In this document: piece after piece, positions 15,051-17,620 of the stretch
How the letters are laid out: the number at the start of each line of letters is the position of its first letter
How positions within the stretch are numbered: position 1 is the first letter of the stretch
Assembly (NCBI GenBank): GCA_050736615.1
Contig: JBOHWL010000069.1
Location: 1 to 17,620 of the forward strand
DNA: 17,620 nt
DNA from: JBOHWJ01 sp050736615
GTDB lineage: Bacteria > Desulfobacterota > Binatia > Binatales > Binataceae
Direction of reading: 5' to 3'
The notes under the pieces: generated by a model
The model's database searches: none
Told to the model about the DNA's origin: nothing
What the model saw: the letters and a program-made list of their open reading frames with translations, nothing else
Made by a program: the position numbers and the translations under genes

Positions 15051-16280
15051 GTGCCGGTCTTAGCCAAGCCCGAAGCCAAGCGTGGTGCGCTGCGAGTGCT
15101 GTTGGTGGGCGAGGCGGACGATCGCCGCGCCGAGGTCAAGGCCGCGCTCAGCGACTTGGGCGACCCGCCCCTCGAAGTGGCCGAAGCGGGTTCCGCGCTC
15201 AATGGTTCGAGCAATGGCGTGGCGCCGCCGGACGTCACGATGGTGCTGTTCAACGGCGGCAATGAACAGGCCGCATTGGCCTATCTGCAAAGCGAATCCG
15301 AGCATCAGCCGCGCCCGGTCCTGTTCGCGCTGATGCACGAACGGTCGCCGGTGCTGATGCGCAGGGTGTTGCGGGCCGGCGCCGACGAGCTGCTGTTTCT
15401 ACCGCTCGAAGCCGGCGACGCGGCGCGGGCGCTGCTCAAGATCAGCGAAACCCGGAGAAAAGCCGAGCGCCGGAGCGGCGGCGTGATTTGCTCGTTGGTC
15501 AGCACCGTCGGCGGCGTTGGCGTCACCAGTTTGGCCGCCAATGTGGCGCTGGCCTTACGCCACGTGCTCGATAAACGGGTGGCGCTGGCGGACCTCGACC
15601 TGCAGACCGGCGGCTTGTCGGTGTTTCTGAATCTCGAGCCCGAATGCACCATCATGCAGCTTTGCCAATCCGATCGTAAGCTCGATTCCATGCAACTCGA
15701 AGCGGCCTTGACCAAACATCCCTCGGGCGTTTACCTGTTGGCCGGCCCCAAACGCATCGAAGACAGCGAACTGGTTTCGGACCAAACCGTCGGGGCGGTG
15801 CTGGAACTGATGCGTCAGCTTTTCGACTTCGTCGTGGTCGATTGCGGCGGGTATATTGACGAGAACGCGGTCGCGGTATGGGAGCGCTCGGACCATCTCT
15901 TCTACGTGCTGGATCAATCAATCGCGGCGGCACGCTGCGCCTGGCGTTTTCTCGACCTTTTCGGACGCCTGGGGTTAGCGGGAGTGGAGCCGGCCTTCGT
16001 GCTCAGCCGCTATGTGCCGCATCATCCGATCAGCGAAGAGCAGATTACCCACACCCTGGGGCGGCCGATTTACGCCAAGATTCCACGCGACGAAAAGACC
16101 CTCGAGCGCATGCAATTACGCGGACAGGATTTGTGGCAGGTGGGACCTGGCTCGCCGCTGGCGCGATCGGTCGAGGAGCTGGCGCGGAAGCTGGCGGCGG
16201 GCGGCGAGCCGGCGGTAGAGTCAAATGGCAGTTTAATCGGGCGCCTATGGTCCGCCCTGGGCGGACGCGCCGCGGGATAA
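15051..16280 (+). CDS. cpaE: Tad pilus assembly protein CpaE/TadZ (receiver-like domain plus degenerate MinD-like ATPase)
   Basis: This cytoplasmic 409-aa protein is expected to act in polar placement of the Tad pilus machine. Residues 14-130 resemble a response-regulator receiver, but the strand that should carry the phospho-Asp reads VTMVLFNGG and the final Lys-Pro is replaced (LFLPLE), so it is a pseudo-receiver. Residues 142-390 are a ParA/MinD-type P-loop domain. The deviant Walker A, normally KGGxGKT, is VGGVGVT (153-159), so both lysines are valine. DLDLQTGG (181-188) and the strand FVVVDCGG are retained. Loss of the P-loop lysine is known in CpaE/TadZ proteins; loss of both may be more extreme. 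GTG 15051 has GGAG 10 nt upstream. It lies 36 bp after cpaC and 6 bp before cpaF. Confidence 0.9.
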   Translation: MPVLAKPEAKRGALRVLLVGEADDRRAEVKAALSDLGDPPLEVAEAGSALNGSSNGVAPPDVTMVLFNGGNEQAALAYLQSESEHQPRPVLFALMHERSPVLMRRVLRAGADELLFLPLEAGDAARALLKISETRRKAERRSGGVICSLVSTVGGVGVTSLAANVALALRHVLDKRVALADLDLQTGGLSVFLNLEPECTIMQLCQSDRKLDSMQLEAALTKHPSGVYLLAGPKRIEDSELVSDQTVGAVLELMRQLFDFVVVDCGGYIDENAVAVWERSDHLFYVLDQSIAAARCAWRFLDLFGRLGLAGVEPAFVLSRYVPHHPISEEQITHTLGRPIYAKIPRDEKTLERMQLRGQDLWQVGPGSPLARSVEELARKLAAGGEPAVESNGSLIGRLWSALGGRAAG

Positions 16281-16286
16281 AAGCTC

Positions 16287-17620
16287 ATGAAGCTGGTCGA
16301 GCGCATTTCCTCACAGAAGCCGGACAATGGCCCAAGCGCTCCGCGAACCACCCTGATTGGCGCCACTCCGCGGCGCCAGCGCGACGTGCTTGCCGATGGC
16401 TTTCAGCAACTCAAGCTGGCGGTGCACAATCGCCTGTTCGAGACCCTCGATGTCTCGCGCCTGGAGAGTCTCGAAGCCAACATGGCTTCAACCAAAGTCA
16501 CTCAGACAATCAGCGATATTCTCACCGAAGAGGGACGGCTGCTGACCGAGAGCGACCGCGCGCGGCTGGTTGAGGAGATCAAGAATGAGTTGCTCGGCCT
16601 GGGACCGCTGGAACCGTTGTTATGGGACGACAACGTCAGCGACATTCTGGTCAACGGCCCCAACCAGGTTTACGTCGAGCGTCAGGGCAAGCTCTATCTG
16701 ACCGACGTGCGCTTCAACGACGACCAGCACCTGATGCTGATCATCGATCGTATCGTGTCGCAGGTCGGGCGCCGGGTTGATGAGGCCTCGCCGATGGTCG
16801 ATGCGCGCTGGCCCGACGGCTCGCGCATTAACGCGATCGTGCCGCCGCTGGCGCTGGACGGGCCGGCGCTGTCGATTCGCCGCTTCGGCCAGCGGCGTTT
16901 CACCATGGAAGACCTGATAGAAAAAGAGACGCTTACGGGGGAGATGGCGGAGTTCGTCCAGGCTATCGTGCGCGCCCGGCTCAATTTGCTGGTCTGCGGC
17001 GGCACCGGCTCCGGCAAGACCACGATGCTCAATTGCGTGTCGGCATATATTCCCGGCGACGAGCGGATTGTCACGATCGAAGACTCGGCCGAACTGATGC
17101 TGCAGCAGCCGCATGTGGTGCGACTCGAAACCCGGCCGTCCAATGTCGAGGGCAAGGGCGAGGTGACACAGCGCGAATTGGTGCGAAACTCGCTGCGCAT
17201 GCGGCCCGATCGCATCATCGTCGGTGAAGCGCGCGGCGCCGAAGTTTTTGACATGCTGCAGGCGATGTCGACCGGACATGACGGCTCGATTTGCACGCTG
17301 CACGCCAATACTCCGCGCGACGCGCTCGGACGGCTCGAAATGATGATGATGCTGTCGGGTGCATCGATACCGCAGCGCGCGATGCGCCAGCAGATAGCCG
17401 CCGCCATCAATATCGTGGTGCATCTCAGCCGGCTCTCCGACGGCTCGCGCAAAGTGATGAAGGTTTCCGAAATCGTCGGGCTCGAAAGCGAGGCGGTGCT
17501 GATGCAGGATCTGTTTGAATTCAAGCGCACCGGCATTGGTCCGGGCGGCAAGGTCCTGGGCCAGTTTCGGCCCACCGGTATCCGTTCGATGTATAGCGAG
17601 CGGGTGGCGGCCGCGGGTTA
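16287..17620 (+). CDS. cpaF: Tad pilus assembly ATPase CpaF/TadA (open at the right edge)
   Basis: This hexameric secretion-family ATPase powers Tad pilus extension (and retraction in Caulobacter). 444 codons are visible; the window ends two bases (TA) into the next codon, so the stop is not seen. Residues 1-85 are the N-terminal helical region. NELLGLGPLEPLL followed by VSDILVNGPNQVYVER marks the N2 domain. The Walker A GGTGSGKT is at 238-245 (K244), and Walker B PDRIIVGEARGAEVFD carries E314. CTLHANTPRDALGRLEMM is the His-box region. Family members end near ATGIRP plus 10-20 residues, so only a few codons are probably missing. The start ATG 16287 is 6 bp after the cpaE stop, with only a weak ribosome site, consistent with coupling. 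All nucleotide-binding motifs look intact, in contrast to CpaE. Confidence 0.95.
   Translation, partial: MKLVERISSQKPDNGPSAPRTTLIGATPRRQRDVLADGFQQLKLAVHNRLFETLDVSRLESLEANMASTKVTQTISDILTEEGRLLTESDRARLVEEIKNELLGLGPLEPLLWDDNVSDILVNGPNQVYVERQGKLYLTDVRFNDDQHLMLIIDRIVSQVGRRVDEASPMVDARWPDGSRINAIVPPLALDGPALSIRRFGQRRFTMEDLIEKETLTGEMAEFVQAIVRARLNLLVCGGTGSGKTTMLNCVSAYIPGDERIVTIEDSAELMLQQPHVVRLETRPSNVEGKGEVTQRELVRNSLRMRPDRIIVGEARGAEVFDMLQAMSTGHDGSICTLHANTPRDALGRLEMMMMLSGASIPQRAMRQQIAAAINIVVHLSRLSDGSRKVMKVSEIVGLESEAVLMQDLFEFKRTGIGPGGKVLGQFRPTGIRSMYSERVAAAG

Noticed and set aside
16620..17575. Two long - strand frames opposite the end of the window
   Set aside because: They lie antisense to cpaF, whose Walker A, Walker B and His-box motifs are all intact on the + strand.

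Overview
The window is a high-GC bacterial chromosome segment. It carries ordinary metabolic genes, a tetrapyrrole (heme/siroheme) operon and the start of a Tad/Flp pilus operon. The gene order sirohaem synthase, CcsA/HemX-like protein, hemA, hemC, cobA-hemD is one I associate with delta-proteobacterial lineages such as Geobacter and its relatives. That origin (Desulfobacterota or a related phylum) is an inference; no rRNA or marker gene here fixes it. No mobile element, CRISPR array, tRNA or rRNA is visible.

Left part, + strand (1-5449): a PLP-dependent threonine aldolase is followed 13 bp later by a short-chain dehydrogenase. Next come an APC-superfamily amino-acid permease, a 405-bp gene-free spacer with inverted repeats, and a 14-helix DHA2/EmrB-type MFS exporter.

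Middle part, - strand (10921 down to 5508): a compact five-gene operon reads, in transcription order, sirohaem synthase (CysG N-terminal/Met8 type), CcsA/HemX-like membrane protein, glutamyl-tRNA reductase (hemA), hydroxymethylbilane synthase (hemC) and a fused uroporphyrinogen-III methyltransferase/synthase (cobA-hemD). Junctions are from an 8-bp overlap to about 19 bp of spacing. The set makes the first C5-pathway step, then hydroxymethylbilane and uroporphyrinogen III, and supplies the whole siroheme branch. hemL and hemB are not in the window. The operon converges on the MFS gene over a 58-bp gap that holds a 14-bp direct repeat.

Right part, + strand (10981-17620): a DUF192 gene diverges from the heme operon across a 59-bp spacer with an inverted repeat. 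A 700-bp non-coding stretch follows, with an AT-rich core, a good sigma-70 promoter match with an inverted repeat over its -10, and a possible leader stem-loop. Then come cpaB, cpaC, cpaE and cpaF. cpaF is open at the right edge, two bases into a codon. Together these encode the periplasmic/outer-membrane and ATPase parts of a Tad pilus. The pilin, prepilin peptidase and TadB/TadC platform genes are not in view and may lie downstream or elsewhere.

The most unusual points are CpaE, whose deviant Walker A has lost both lysines; CpaC, with what looks like a doubled N-terminal pilus domain, a long Ala/Pro linker and no room for a BON domain; and the structured, promoter-bearing leader in front of cpaB. 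I did not find a clearly new multi-gene system.
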